Shown piece by piece: positions 35,102 through 43,964 of a DNA stretch of 64,000 bases. This stretch comes from Paenibacillus sp. 37. GTDB lineage: Bacteria > Bacillota > Bacilli > Paenibacillales > Paenibacillaceae. The stretch covers positions 5,642,001-5,706,000 of the forward strand of contig NZ_CP043761.1 of the NCBI RefSeq assembly GCF_008386395.1. The letters are read 5' to 3'. The position numbers and the translations under genes were made by a program. Under the pieces are notes generated by a model, which was given only the letters and a program-made list of their open reading frames with translations, did not search any database and had not been told where the DNA came from. Within the stretch, counting starts at the first letter, position 1. Each line of letters begins with the position of its first letter.

Positions 35102-35818
35102 TCACCTCCACCGCTTCCGTTCCACAATTTGAATGCTTAACAGCAGAAACACACCCGAAAGGGTGACATAATACAAGATATCCGGCCCACTAAGCACACC
35201 TTTCATGAAGCTGTCGAACCGGTTAGTCAGGGCAAACGGGTCCAGCCACTGCTGTAAAACAGAACCTGTATTACCTGCGAATGAATCAAGCATCCACAAA
35301 ACGAGCAAAATAATAAAACCCGCCACCGCAGACACCATCTGATGTTGGGATAATGTAGATGCGAACAGTCCAATCGCCATCATGCTTCCGCCCAGGAAAA
35401 ATAACCCCAGCGCAGACATCCATACCGTCGTCATATCCAATGTCCCATAGAACGACATGATGAATGGGTATACCAGACTACACAGGATGAGCACAACCAG
35501 AATGGCCAGAGAAGCAAGATATTTGCCAAAAATAATTTCTGTTACACGTGCAGGAGAAGTCAGCAACAATTCATCTGTTCCCTGTCTGAATTCCTCTGCA
35601 ACCAGTCGCATCGTTAACAATGGCACAACAAACAGCAGCATGGACAACGTATCGCCCAACACGAGACGGTAATCGACAATACTCGGCTGGTAATATACAA
35701 AGCTTGAATAGAACAGCAGACTGGTCATCAGTACATATACGGCAAAAGCAAAATAGGACGTTGGTGACAGAAAATAAGCTTGCAGCTCTTTGTTGCATAC
35801 CGCCATCATTCGTCTCAT
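35102..35818 (-). CDS. ABC-2-type permease (GldF-like)
   Basis: Predicted 238-residue six-helix permease. The N-terminal V-C-N-K-E-L-Q-A-Y-F-L-S-P-T-S-Y is the usual GldF/NosY-type start, and R-L-V-A-E-E-F-R-Q-G-T-D-E-L-L is the coupling helix that meets the ATPase. GGGAGG lies 9 bases upstream. Its ATG overlaps the stop of the ATPase gene (ATGA). Confidence 0.85.
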   Translation of the reverse strand: MRRMMAVCNKELQAYFLSPTSYFAFAVYVLMTSLLFYSSFVYYQPSIVDYRLVLGDTLSMLLFVVPLLTMRLVAEEFRQGTDELLLTSPARVTEIIFGKYLASLAILVVLILCSLVYPFIMSFYGTLDMTTVWMSALGLFFLGGSMMAIGLFASTLSQHQMVSAVAGFIILLVLWMLDSFAGNTGSVLQQWLDPFALTNRFDSFMKGVLSGPDILYYVTLSGVFLLLSIQIVERKRWR

Positions 35819-36960
35819 TTGGAGTCCTCCCTTTTGCTGGAATGGGACGAAGCATCCGTTGATGTACTCGTTGATGTTCCCGATATACTCGACAGGTCGT
35901 TGTCCGAAGATACGTCCTCCTGATCCATCTCTGCGTCAGCAACCTTATCCACATCTGCCGAATTTGCGTCTGTGTCTGTTGCCTCGGTTGTGGTCAGCTT
36001 CAGGAAGATTTGTTCCAGACTCAGGTTCTCCTTCTTCATCTCCAGTATCGGTAATCCTGCACCTGACAAAAGGTAGAACAGCTCCTCCCGGAAATCTTCC
36101 GAGTTTTCTCCAGTAAGCAGCATTTTAACCGTTTCTGCTGAATCTGAATTAAGTGCAGTATCTTTGGCGGTATTCGCATCCGACGCTTGAATGACTTCAC
36201 TCCGCACCTTCTCCCATGGTGTCAGCACATTATGTAATTGCTCCGCAGTGGCCTTCACTTCAATCGACACTTTGAATTGATCCCCCATTGCTGATCCGAA
36301 ATGCTGAGGTGAACCATCCAGCACGAGCTGTCCCTGATTGATGATCAACATTCGATTACAGAGTGTGCTCACTTCAGGCAAAATATGCGTACTGAGCAGC
36401 ACTGTATGGTTCTCCCCCAGTTCTCGTATTAAATCCCGGATCTCGATAATCTGATTTGGATCAAGCCCCGATGTTGGCTCATCCAGAACCAGCAGATCTG
36501 GCTTGTGAATAATGGCTCCTGCCAGCCCAAGGCGTTGTTTGTATCCTTTGGATAACCCACGTACCATTTGTCTTTCCCGACCCAGAAGTCCCAGTCTGCT
36601 AACCATCTCACTGACCCGCAGCTTAACCTCACGTGCCGGGACATCTCGCAAATTGGCTACGAATTTAAGATAGGACTGCACCGTCATATCCGGATACAGT
36701 GGCGGCGTTTCAGGCAGATACCCAATCTTGGAACGAACACGCTGGCCCTGTTCATGCACCGATACCCCATCCACCATAATGGAACCCGCGGTTGGATGCA
36801 CATAGCCTGTAATCATACGCATCGTTGTTGTTTTTCCGGCACCATTGGGTCCGAGAAAGCCAACAATCTCACCACGTTCCATGGTGAAATCCAGTTGATG
36901 TACGCCGCGTTGCCCTTCGTAAACTTTGCTGACCTGTTTCACTTCGAGCACATCATTCAT
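35815..36960 (-). CDS. ABC transporter ATPase (GldA-like) with acidic tail
   Basis: Predicted 381-residue ATPase. Walker A is G-P-N-G-A-G-K-T-T near 36-44, the signature L-S-K-G-Y-K-Q-R near 134, Walker B L-L-V-L-D-E-P near 154 and the switch His in S-T-H-I-L near 189. The core ends near 325. The last 55 residues are a low-complexity Asp/Ser/Thr tail absent from most relatives. First gene of the four-gene operon, with AAAGGATGA upstream and a family-1 repeat beginning 35 bases upstream. Confidence 0.88.
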   Translation of the reverse strand: MNDVLEVKQVSKVYEGQRGVHQLDFTMERGEIVGFLGPNGAGKTTTMRMITGYVHPTAGSIMVDGVSVHEQGQRVRSKIGYLPETPPLYPDMTVQSYLKFVANLRDVPAREVKLRVSEMVSRLGLLGRERQMVRGLSKGYKQRLGLAGAIIHKPDLLVLDEPTSGLDPNQIIEIRDLIRELGENHTVLLSTHILPEVSTLCNRMLIINQGQLVLDGSPQHFGSAMGDQFKVSIEVKATAEQLHNVLTPWEKVRSEVIQASDANTAKDTALNSDSAETVKMLLTGENSEDFREELFYLLSGAGLPILEMKKENLSLEQIFLKLTTTEATDTDANSADVDKVADAEMDQEDVSSDNDLSSISGTSTSTSTDASSHSSKREDSK

Positions 36961-37388
36961 CCTTTCCCGTTAAAATACCCGTGCACCATCGTTCGTTATA
37001 TAAATTCAACTGAAAATATTTACACTGGCACTCCGATGGCAGAATAACCTTCCGATCACTGTTATCCCCAGATTTTTTTGATTCCTTCATTTCAGAAGGA
37101 AAAATCCGCTGATAAAGGTGAACGCTTCGCTTCTTCAAGTTATTTCTGCCCTCTCCGTTATCGTGTAAATGTTACGTTGAACTTATGTAATAGATGATAG
37201 ACACGGGAAGTTCCTTGTATCTTACGTGAGGTATCCTAGCCTCAGCTTAATGACACTTAAAAGACAGCTTAAAAATATTTGTCCAAAATGTGAACATTCT
37301 GGTCAACACCCACACCCTGCGCTTAAAGCCAACGTAACATAGAGTACAGGAGAATGTGCTCCTGACCAAAAGTCAGAGGGTGAATCGT
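36961..37388. other. Gene-free region between divergent units
   Basis: It holds a family-1 repeat (36995-37165) with a putative minus-strand promoter (TGTAAA, 16 bases, TATATAA), and an AT-rich stretch before the GT4 gene. No gene is supported. Confidence 0.6.
36995..37165. repeat. Hairpin intergenic repeat, family 1 copy B
   Basis: The left 70 bases match copy C at 30719-30793. The right 110 bases match copy A at 21895-22003, including a hairpin formed by TTATCCCCAGATTTTT (from 37062) and AAAAATCCGCTGATAA (37100-37115) in which most base changes versus copy A keep pairing. Confidence 0.75.
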
Positions 37389-38462
37389 GTGAAAGTATTA
37401 TTCACGTTTTATGTTCCGAGCGGTGGCGTGGATACGTTAAATCGACTGCGCACCGCTGTTCTGAAACGCCATGGCATTGAAGCGCACCTATTGTATCTCA
37501 ACACAGGCTCGGGATTGCAGAACAACAGTGATACGCCCATTTTCACCGCGTCCAGTGACGAGGATATCCATCATATCATTCATACTCATCATTATGATGC
37601 CATCATTGCCACTTCAGACATCGCTATGCCCGGCCGCTTGAGAGGACTTGGTTTTACCGGACGAATTATTTTTGAAGCGCAGGGACTTGGAACACGCGAT
37701 CAGGCTCTGGAAACGATACAGATGGGTGTCCCTTACCTTCAAGCCCATTGTGATGCTGCCGTTATACCTCCCACAGATCACCTGCTAGATATGTTCATTC
37801 ATATCTGTCCTTGGCTTCATCGGTTTGTTATTCCCAATATGCTGGATACCGACACCTTCGCACCAATCTTGGTGGATACCCCACCCTATCCGGTGCTGGC
37901 TTGGGTAGGACGACTTGAACACAATAAAAACTGGCGTGAATATTTAATCATATCGAGTGAAATCGTCAAAAAAAATCCGGAAGCCAGACTATGGTTATTC
38001 CACGATCCAACTTTGGCTAATCCAGAAGATGAGGTCATGTTCCGGCACATGCTGGCAGAATACGGGCTTGAGGATCGGATTGGGATCTTCATCAATGTTC
38101 CTCATTCTCAGATGCCTGCATATTATTCCATGATTGCCGCTTCAGGGGGCATCATGTTATCCACTTCCCTGCTTGAAGGATTCGGTTATGCCGTCGCTGA
38201 AGCCATTAGCTGTGGCTGCCCTGTGCTCAGCACAGATTCAGATGGAGTGCGCTCATTTATCACACATAATAAGACTGGAAAGTTTTATCCAATTGGAGAT
38301 GTAAAGGCGGCCGTAGCCGAAGCAAGAGACCTCATGAAGAACAAGAAACTGCGGGAATATATTCGCATTCAGGGCAGACAGCATATGAGCTTGTCTTTCT
38401 CACCCGATCGATATGCCATTTCTTTCCGTGAAATGATGACAGCACTGCGAATTTTCCATTGA
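37389..38462 (+). CDS. Glycosyltransferase, GT4 type
   Basis: Predicted 357-residue GT-B glycosyltransferase, cytosolic. The N-terminal Y-V-P-S-G-G-V-D-T-L is the acceptor-side glycine loop. The C-terminal half has V-G-R-L-E-H-N-K-N and the S-L-L-E-G-F-G-Y-A-V-A-E-A nucleotide-sugar motif with its two Glu residues. I chose the GTG at 37389, with AGAGGGTGA upstream. The acceptor is unknown. It is a single gene ending in a strong terminator, but other glycan genes lie close by. Confidence 0.85.
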   Translation: MKVLFTFYVPSGGVDTLNRLRTAVLKRHGIEAHLLYLNTGSGLQNNSDTPIFTASSDEDIHHIIHTHHYDAIIATSDIAMPGRLRGLGFTGRIIFEAQGLGTRDQALETIQMGVPYLQAHCDAAVIPPTDHLLDMFIHICPWLHRFVIPNMLDTDTFAPILVDTPPYPVLAWVGRLEHNKNWREYLIISSEIVKKNPEARLWLFHDPTLANPEDEVMFRHMLAEYGLEDRIGIFINVPHSQMPAYYSMIAASGGIMLSTSLLEGFGYAVAEAISCGCPVLSTDSDGVRSFITHNKTGKFYPIGDVKAAVAEARDLMKNKKLREYIRIQGRQHMSLSFSPDRYAISFREMMTALRIFH

Positions 38463-38469
38463 GCATAAC

Positions 38470-38516
38470 AAAAAGGCAGTTCAGCAAGATTCTCTGAACT
38501 GCCTTACTCTGTTTTT
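38470..38516. terminator. Bidirectional terminator
   Basis: A perfect 12-bp stem AAGGCAGTTCAG / CTGAACTGCCTT. A run of A precedes it and a T run follows shortly after. It serves the converging GT4 and exporter genes. Confidence 0.88.
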
Positions 38517-38526
38517 ATTAAAAGTC

Positions 38527-40056
38527 TTAGTGTCCCATCATCATCGCGGGATCAGGCTTGTCGCCATTTTGAAGTTCTTCTTCCGGCATCGGCTTAGGTT
38601 TGCGCAGAATCAGACTGAGCAAACATCCGAACAATGCAATACAAGCGGCCAGGAAGAACGTATCATTGAAACCAGCCACCAAACCATGAACGATAGCGGT
38701 CGGCTCTGTACTCGTTGTGTTGTCTGCGATTCTTGAAGTAAGGAAGCCTGTAAGCCCTGCAACCGCAAAGGACACGACCACTTGCTGTGCAGCAGCCGTG
38801 AGCGGTGTCACCCGTCCAACCAACTTACGCGGTGCAGCATTTAATACATGCGTATTGAGTGGCATCATGGACAGGCCCATACCCAGACCCATCATGACCA
38901 GAGCTGTTATAATCAGGCCAAGACCTGTCTCTGCCGTAATGGAGGACAGAATAAACAATGCTCCCGAGATAATACCGAGACCCACAAAAGCCAGAGGTCG
39001 AGCACCGATTTTATCAAACAACCGACCACCGAGCGGCATACCCACTCCGGAAGCCAACGCCTGTGGCAGTAAAATCAATCCTGTTTCCAGTGCAGTGTAC
39101 CCTTTGATCTGCTGCAAATAAAGCGGGATCAGGATCATGGCACCGAATAGCGCCACTTGTGACACCCATGCGAGAATAATTCCCCGTGAGAAATCAGATG
39201 ATTTGAATACCCGGAGTTCGAGCAATGGATTTTGATGACGAAGCTCCACAATAATGAACAAAATGAGCGCTACACCACCCACAATGACACCCGTCAAAGT
39301 TGTTGCAGACGTCCAGCTCGTTCCGCCCTCACTCACACCGTAAGCGAGCATCGAGAACGCAATTGGCGCCAGAATCATGCCGAGCAGATCCAGTGCAGGT
39401 GTGCGTCCACGATCTGTATCGGGCAAAAATTTGATACATAGAATGAAAGCTGCAATACCTATTGGCAAGTTAATCAGGAAGATCCAGTGCCAGCTCAGTG
39501 ATTCAATAAACCACCCGGACAACACCGGACCCAATGCAGGGGCAAGCAACATCGGAATTCCCAGCATCCCCATGATGGAACCTCTTCGCTCAGGCGGAGC
39601 CAGACGAAAGACCATGGCCATACCAATAGGAGCAACCATGCCTCCACCAAGGCCTTGAATGATACGGTAAATGATCAATTGCTCAGGTGATTGAGCGATC
39701 GAGCATAACACTGAACCCAAGGTAAACATGGCAATGGTGAATAGGAACACTCTTTTGGCACCAAAGCGGTCCGTTAACCAGCCTGCCAGTGGAATAACTG
39801 CAGACAAAGCCAAGGTATAACCCGTAACCGTCCATTGAATGGTCTTCAGGTCGGTCTCGAAATATTGAACCAGATTCGGAATGGCCACGTTCACCACCGT
39901 GCTGTCCAGTATAACCATGATCATACCGACGATAATAGCCAGGAGTGGCAGTATAATCGTTTTGATTGAAAACTCTGCGGGCTCCTGGGATACTGCTGTT
40001 TGTTCTTTCACGTTCTCCACACTCTTTTCCAGCCAGGAGATCGCAGGTTTAGCCAT
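38527..40056 (-). CDS. DHA2-family (EmrB/QacA-type) MFS multidrug exporter
   Basis: Predicted 509-residue 14-helix proton-driven exporter. Motif D1 (L-D-S-T-V-V-N-V-A-I-P) is in the first helix, motif A (G-W-L-T-D-R-F-G-A-K-R) after the second, and motif C (A-L-G-P-V-L-S-G-W) in the fifth. Substrates are probably cationic or hydrophobic drugs. I chose the ATG at 40056; a longer TTG start at 40092 would lie inside the promoter iterons. No regulator gene is adjacent. Confidence 0.9.
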   Translation of the reverse strand: MAKPAISWLEKSVENVKEQTAVSQEPAEFSIKTIILPLLAIIVGMIMVILDSTVVNVAIPNLVQYFETDLKTIQWTVTGYTLALSAVIPLAGWLTDRFGAKRVFLFTIAMFTLGSVLCSIAQSPEQLIIYRIIQGLGGGMVAPIGMAMVFRLAPPERRGSIMGMLGIPMLLAPALGPVLSGWFIESLSWHWIFLINLPIGIAAFILCIKFLPDTDRGRTPALDLLGMILAPIAFSMLAYGVSEGGTSWTSATTLTGVIVGGVALILFIIVELRHQNPLLELRVFKSSDFSRGIILAWVSQVALFGAMILIPLYLQQIKGYTALETGLILLPQALASGVGMPLGGRLFDKIGARPLAFVGLGIISGALFILSSITAETGLGLIITALVMMGLGMGLSMMPLNTHVLNAAPRKLVGRVTPLTAAAQQVVVSFAVAGLTGFLTSRIADNTTSTEPTAIVHGLVAGFNDTFFLAACIALFGCLLSLILRKPKPMPEEELQNGDKPDPAMMMGH

Positions 40057-40090
40057 GCGTCTCACTCGGCCTATATTGACGACCAATTTC

Positions 40091-40129
40091 AAACTATCGT
40101 TTTAAATCGTCGTTTTAAACTTTCGTTTA
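40091..40129. promoter_or_regulatory. Three 13-bp iterons in the exporter promoter
   Basis: Three end-to-end 13-base units of consensus AAACTNTCGTTTT (the middle unit is AAATCGTCGTTTT) with exact 13-base period, each itself nearly palindromic (AAAC...GTTT). They lie 35-73 bases upstream of the exporter start, so are a likely operator array. Confidence 0.72.
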
Positions 40130-40204
40130 ATACTGATCTAATTCTAATGAAAATACCTTTGCTGTCAAGCTATTTTTTCAGACATTTCTCTATGGATGCA
40201 CCAC

Positions 40205-40236
40205 AAAAAAAATGGAACAGGCACCTTCCCTGCTCC
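40205..40236 (-). terminator. Terminator after the 119-residue gene
   Basis: GGAGCAGG / CCTGTTCC stem (one G.T pair) with a 7-base loop, followed by A and then eight T on the minus strand. Confidence 0.82.
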
Positions 40237-40274
40237 ACACGTTGGTTAATCATGATTATGCAATGATGTCCATA

Positions 40275-40634
40275 TCAATCTGCAAGCTTCATCATCTGAT
40301 ATTCTGACAGTATACCCAATGTCTGACCGTGAATACTTCTGCAATATATTCGAATAACCAGATGATTCGGTGAAGAACTGTTGCTGATGATCCTCAGTTC
40401 ATAAGGCTCGGATGACACATCCAGATTATGAATGACCTGATTACCGCCCGCTCCCCCCGAATTTGACGTTAGGTGAAAAAGGTGTCGGTACAGTTCTCCG
40501 TGCATGCTGGCTCCACCAACAAATACATCCGTCCCTTCCTCGCCGCCCACATAGGCCAACTCCACATCCATGTACTTGACGGGAACAAATGTCTGTAACA
40601 GATTCTCATGAATCTCAAGTAAATATACCGCCAC
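40275..40634 (-). CDS. Uncharacterised 119-residue protein
   Basis: I do not recognise the family. It is soluble and beta-rich, with short strands such as L-Q-T-F-V-P-V-K-Y and N-H-L-V-I-R-I-Y-C, and a Gly/Ser-rich turn (S-N-S-G-G-A-G-G-N) in the middle. I place the start at GTG 40634 because GGAGGGAT lies 9 bases upstream; the open frame runs further upstream, but that part overlaps the divergent glycosyltransferase gene. It is divergent from that gene and may share its promoter region. Confidence 0.62.
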   Translation of the reverse strand: MAVYLLEIHENLLQTFVPVKYMDVELAYVGGEEGTDVFVGGASMHGELYRHLFHLTSNSGGAGGNQVIHNLDVSSEPYELRIISNSSSPNHLVIRIYCRSIHGQTLGILSEYQMMKLAD

Positions 40635-40820
40635 TGTAGATCCCTCCTTCGGAGCACATGAACCTTCCTGTACATAGGATATGCTTCCTCTCGTCCATTG
40701 CCATTTGCATTCACCCATTTTCGACCAATTGCACGGAAATGCCCGACCTTCCGGTCCTCTTTTTTCATAGAATAAAAGGATAGAAGCTCGGCCGGTGCAG
40801 GCCGTGACAAGGAGGTAGCT

Positions 40821-42059
40821 ATGAAAGTTCTGCTCGTTACGTATTGGGAGCTTACACATATGGGAGGCATATGGACATATGTTAAACAACTGGCCGACAG
40901 GCTGATCGCACTTGGTGTAGAGGTTGATATCATGGGCACAAATGGCGCCAATAACGAAGTATATGTTCGTAATCTGAACCGCGCTTTCTCCAAGGATAAG
41001 GTGTGGCCCATGCTGCAAGCCAAACTCAATCCGACTGATCTACCACAATTCACTGCCGATCCTCTTCTCGCTTATTATGAACTGAATAGATATGCCTTCG
41101 AGATGGCAGCCGCTTATCTGGGTGTGGACCACTACGACGTTATTCATGCGCAAGATCCAGTAGCTGCCGTAGCCATAAAACGCATCTTGAACCGCAATAT
41201 CCCACTGGTTACAAGCTATCATGGCGCTCTTGCACGCGAAGCCTTTTACGATGCACAAAATTCCAACCCACAGCTTACTCTCCCTTCATATTTGCAATCC
41301 AAGCGTGGACGTTATTTTCTCTCATTGGAAGAGCGAAGTGCAACACAGTCCGAGCTCATTCTCGTGTCAAGCCACTGGATCAAGAGTACGCTTACAGAAC
41401 TTGCCGTTCCTGAATCAAAGTTCAGACAGATTCCCTATGCTGTAGATCTCCCAGCCTACCGTGCCTCAGCAGCTGTGAAGTTCCGCCAGCGACCACCTGC
41501 GGGCAAGAAAGTCATTGCCTTTACCGGACGACTTGAATACATCAAGGGCGTTCATGTGTTAATCAAGGCCTTAGCCAGTCTGAAAAATAAACGTTCCGAT
41601 TGGGTCTGCTGGATCGCAGGAGAAGGCAATCTAACCGATGAATTGCGGTCACAGGCCTCTTCAACGGGGATTGGAACCGATGTTGTGTTCTGGGGCAAGC
41701 TGGACAATATTCCTTCCTTCCTGCGCCATGCAGATATCTATGTCCAGCCCAGTCTACAGGACACCCAGCCGTTCTCCGTTACCGAAGCGCAACTGGCGGG
41801 TGTACCTGTTATCGTCAGTGGTACAGCCGGCATGCCTGAAATGGTTGAACCTGGACGTACGGGATGGGTTGTTCCTCCGCAGGATGTCGACTCACTCCGT
41901 GAACTGTTGGATGCACTACTTGAGGATAATCTTACCCGGAGAACAGTGGGTGCGGCGGCGAAAGCCTGGGCTGAACAACATCGTTCACTGGAAGTGATGG
42001 GATTGCGTACATTTCAAGTCTACCAAGAAGCCATCTACAGAGGAGGACATACGATATGA
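40821..42059 (+). CDS. Glycosyltransferase family 4 protein
   Basis: Predicted 412-residue GT-B enzyme. The N-terminal W-E-L-T-H-M-G-G-I-W-T-Y-V loop, the Y-D-V-I-H-A-Q-D-P segment and S-Y-H-G-A fit GT4. The C-terminal half has F-T-G-R-L-E-Y-I-K-G-V and the D-T-Q-P-F-S-V-T-E-A-Q nucleotide-sugar motif, in which the usual first E of E-x7-E is replaced by D/Q. AAGGAGGTAG precedes the start. The stop overlaps the start of a 56-residue gene. Confidence 0.88.
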   Translation: MKVLLVTYWELTHMGGIWTYVKQLADRLIALGVEVDIMGTNGANNEVYVRNLNRAFSKDKVWPMLQAKLNPTDLPQFTADPLLAYYELNRYAFEMAAAYLGVDHYDVIHAQDPVAAVAIKRILNRNIPLVTSYHGALAREAFYDAQNSNPQLTLPSYLQSKRGRYFLSLEERSATQSELILVSSHWIKSTLTELAVPESKFRQIPYAVDLPAYRASAAVKFRQRPPAGKKVIAFTGRLEYIKGVHVLIKALASLKNKRSDWVCWIAGEGNLTDELRSQASSTGIGTDVVFWGKLDNIPSFLRHADIYVQPSLQDTQPFSVTEAQLAGVPVIVSGTAGMPEMVEPGRTGWVVPPQDVDSLRELLDALLEDNLTRRTVGAAAKAWAEQHRSLEVMGLRTFQVYQEAIYRGGHTI

Positions 42060-42226
42060 CGTTACTTGTACCGAGTGATCTGTACAATCGCTGGTTTTCG
42101 ACTCCAGTTTCCACACCTCACATCGACGTGGATTACGCTGTAATGAACGAATTGATGAAGAAGCTGCCTAAAGGATATGTATTTCCCGATCCTGCATCCA
42201 TGGCGATCATGAATTCAAAAGATTGA
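42056..42226 (+). CDS. Overlapping 56-residue small protein
   Basis: A short gene whose ATG overlaps the GT4 stop as ATGA, with a strong GAGGAGG about 9 bases upstream. The product has no membrane helix; it is mixed, with a Trp-containing N-terminus (L-Y-N-R-W-F-S-T-P), a Lys-rich middle (L-M-K-K-L-P-K-G) and an F-P-D-P-A-S-M-A end. I know no family. The coupling suggests a partner or regulator of the glycosyltransferase. Confidence 0.6.
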   Translation: MTLLVPSDLYNRWFSTPVSTPHIDVDYAVMNELMKKLPKGYVFPDPASMAIMNSKD

Positions 42227-42271
42227 GTTGTCCAATGATATGCCGTCTTTATATAACATGCCGAAATATCA

Positions 42272-42321
42272 AACAAGGGGTGTCCCATCTGTCATATGAA
42301 TGACTGAGGACACCCCTTGTT
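42272..42321. terminator. Large perfect hairpin between convergent genes
   Basis: A 14-bp perfect stem AACAAGGGGTGTCC / GGACACCCCTTGTT encloses a smaller GTCAT/ATGAC hairpin. It lies between converging genes, so is probably a bidirectional terminator, although T runs are short. Confidence 0.7.
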
Positions 42322-42370
42322 CGCTTCAAATGTGTTCTAACGGACCGAGAACACGCTATTACAGATCTCT

Positions 42371-42901
42371 CTAATCTGTCGCCAACTTGGAATACATATT
42401 CAGATCACTGAACGTTTCGCCTACCCTCTCGTATGCTCTGAGGGTGCCTTCGCATGTGAAATTGAGCTTTTGTAATAGCTTGATCGAATTCACATTACCG
42501 GGATCAACCTTTGCTTCGATTCGATTCAGCTTCATAGTCGAGAATGCATGAGCTAATAAAGAAGAGATCGCTTCCGCAGCATATCCTTTCCCCCAGTGTG
42601 ATCTGGCAATGTCATACCCGATTTCTGCTTTAAGATTGTCAAAATCCAGTGAATTATAACCACATGAACCTATGATTTCGTTGGACTCTTGCGCAAGGAT
42701 AGAGAACCGAATGGCCTTATTTTCCTGAGAAAGATCATCCAGAAGATTAATCATGGCTATAGCTTGATTTTCATCCGTAAAATGAGTGATATTCATAAAT
42801 CTAGTTACATCTGGATCAGACCAAATCTTAAACAAACTGGCCGAATCCGCTACGTCCATTTTTCGCAAATATAACCGTTCTGTGTGTAACTCTGTAATCA
42901 A
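42371..42901 (-). CDS. GNAT N-acetyltransferase (RimJ/RimL type)
   Basis: Predicted 176-residue acetyltransferase. The T-E-R-L-Y-L-R-K start, the I-G-S-C-G-Y-N strand and the acetyl-CoA loop S-H-W-G-K-G-Y-A-A-E-A near 110 are typical of the RimJ/RimL-like group. The acceptor could be a protein N-terminus, an antibiotic or an amino sugar. I chose the TTG at 42901, since GGAGG lies 8 bases upstream; the ATG 15 bases earlier includes that site in its own codons. It is last in the glycan gene block but may be independent. Confidence 0.8.
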   Translation of the reverse strand: MITELHTERLYLRKMDVADSASLFKIWSDPDVTRFMNITHFTDENQAIAMINLLDDLSQENKAIRFSILAQESNEIIGSCGYNSLDFDNLKAEIGYDIARSHWGKGYAAEAISSLLAHAFSTMKLNRIEAKVDPGNVNSIKLLQKLNFTCEGTLRAYERVGETFSDLNMYSKLATD

Positions 42902-42936
42902 TACTCTTACCTCCATTAGTTTATTAATAGTTGGGT

Positions 42937-43092
42937 TTAAGATATTGATATCTGCGCATAGTCCAGTCCCTTCCGTGTATGAATCATTTCATTATACAGA
43001 GACTTCAGCAATCGTTCACCCTTTCTGTACACGAATCTGTCCATAGAGCAAAAAAGGAGCTTACCACTTATAACACTTAAAAAGTGTTTCAT
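42937..43092 (-). CDS. Possible 51-residue small protein
   Basis: A short frame with AGGAG 9 bases before the ATG, downstream of the GT2 gene. The predicted protein is basic (V-Y-R-K-G-E-R-L-L-K-S-L). No homolog is known to me. It echoes the small gene after the GT4 at 42056 but has weaker support. Confidence 0.3.
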   Translation of the reverse strand: MKHFLSVISGKLLFCSMDRFVYRKGERLLKSLYNEMIHTRKGLDYAQISIS

Positions 43093-43151
43093 AAGGGTGC
43101 TCTCCTGTCCATTTAACATCTATTCCAATCAGCCATTTTTACCAAAAACAT

Positions 43152-43868
43152 TTACTTCCAGTACCCGCCAACCTGAAGCAAATTGAGCAAAATAGGTCTA
43201 TGCTTCTCTTGAACTTTTTCCATCTCGGCAACCAGTGCCTTGAAATGGCGTTTGGTCCCCATTGACTCATGCAATCGGTAACACATCAGAGGTTCATTGT
43301 AGTAGAACAGCTCATACATCGGAAACAGCCTCATCCACATTTCATAGTCATGGGTGTAGCGAAAATCAGTGTCGAACAGTCCAAACCGCTCAAATGCTTC
43401 CATCTCTAACATGACAGTACAGCCGTTGATCGGACAACCTTCCAGCAGTACCTGCAACATCTCCAGACGACTTCCCACTTCCGGCTGCACCGTATCCAAC
43501 CATTCACTCTTCTCATTCACATAATGGTAGGCACCATGGCAGAATGAAGCCTTGACCTCACGCATAAACTTCAGTTGTTTCTCCACCCGATCCAGCAGCA
43601 TCACATCATCTGAGCTGAGCCAGACAAAGTAATCCCCTGTTGCATGTTTGATGCCCTCATTTAATGCGGTCGCGGTTCCACCGTTTTCTTTGTGAATATA
43701 GCGGATAGAATCCATGAATGGCTCTAGCCGCTCCACATGCTCGGTTGACCCATCATCCACTACGATGACCTCGATATGCGGATACGTCTGGTGAATGGCA
43801 CTGTGAACAGCCTGCTCGATATAAGCACAATTATAAAAAGGAATGACGATCGATACTTTTGGCTCCAT
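43152..43868 (-). CDS. Glycosyltransferase family 2, copy 2
   Basis: Predicted 238-residue GT-A enzyme. It has S-I-V-I-P-F-Y-N-C at the start, V-V-D-D-G-S-T near 35, and the metal-binding W-L-S-S-D-D near 79; the P-I-N-G-C-T-V-M-L segment and the Y-T-H-D-Y-E-M-W-M-R acceptor site follow. It closely resembles the preceding gene (43965-44681), so the pair is a tandem duplication. GGAGGGG lies upstream. It probably adds a sugar to the same glycan. Confidence 0.88.
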   Translation of the reverse strand: MEPKVSIVIPFYNCAYIEQAVHSAIHQTYPHIEVIVVDDGSTEHVERLEPFMDSIRYIHKENGGTATALNEGIKHATGDYFVWLSSDDVMLLDRVEKQLKFMREVKASFCHGAYHYVNEKSEWLDTVQPEVGSRLEMLQVLLEGCPINGCTVMLEMEAFERFGLFDTDFRYTHDYEMWMRLFPMYELFYYNEPLMCYRLHESMGTKRHFKALVAEMEKVQEKHRPILLNLLQVGGYWK

Positions 43869-43964
43869 TCGGGCCTTCCCCTCCTCTTACTGTCTTAGGT
43901 AAAATGCTGCGCAAAGAGGGCGTTAATCAGCCATCTTTTGGCTTTCATAACTGCCCTCCCTACG

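Noticed and set aside
40635..41018. Upstream extension of the 119-residue gene into the GT4 gene
   Set aside because: It overlaps the divergent glycosyltransferase; GTG 40634 with GGAGGGAT explains the gene better.
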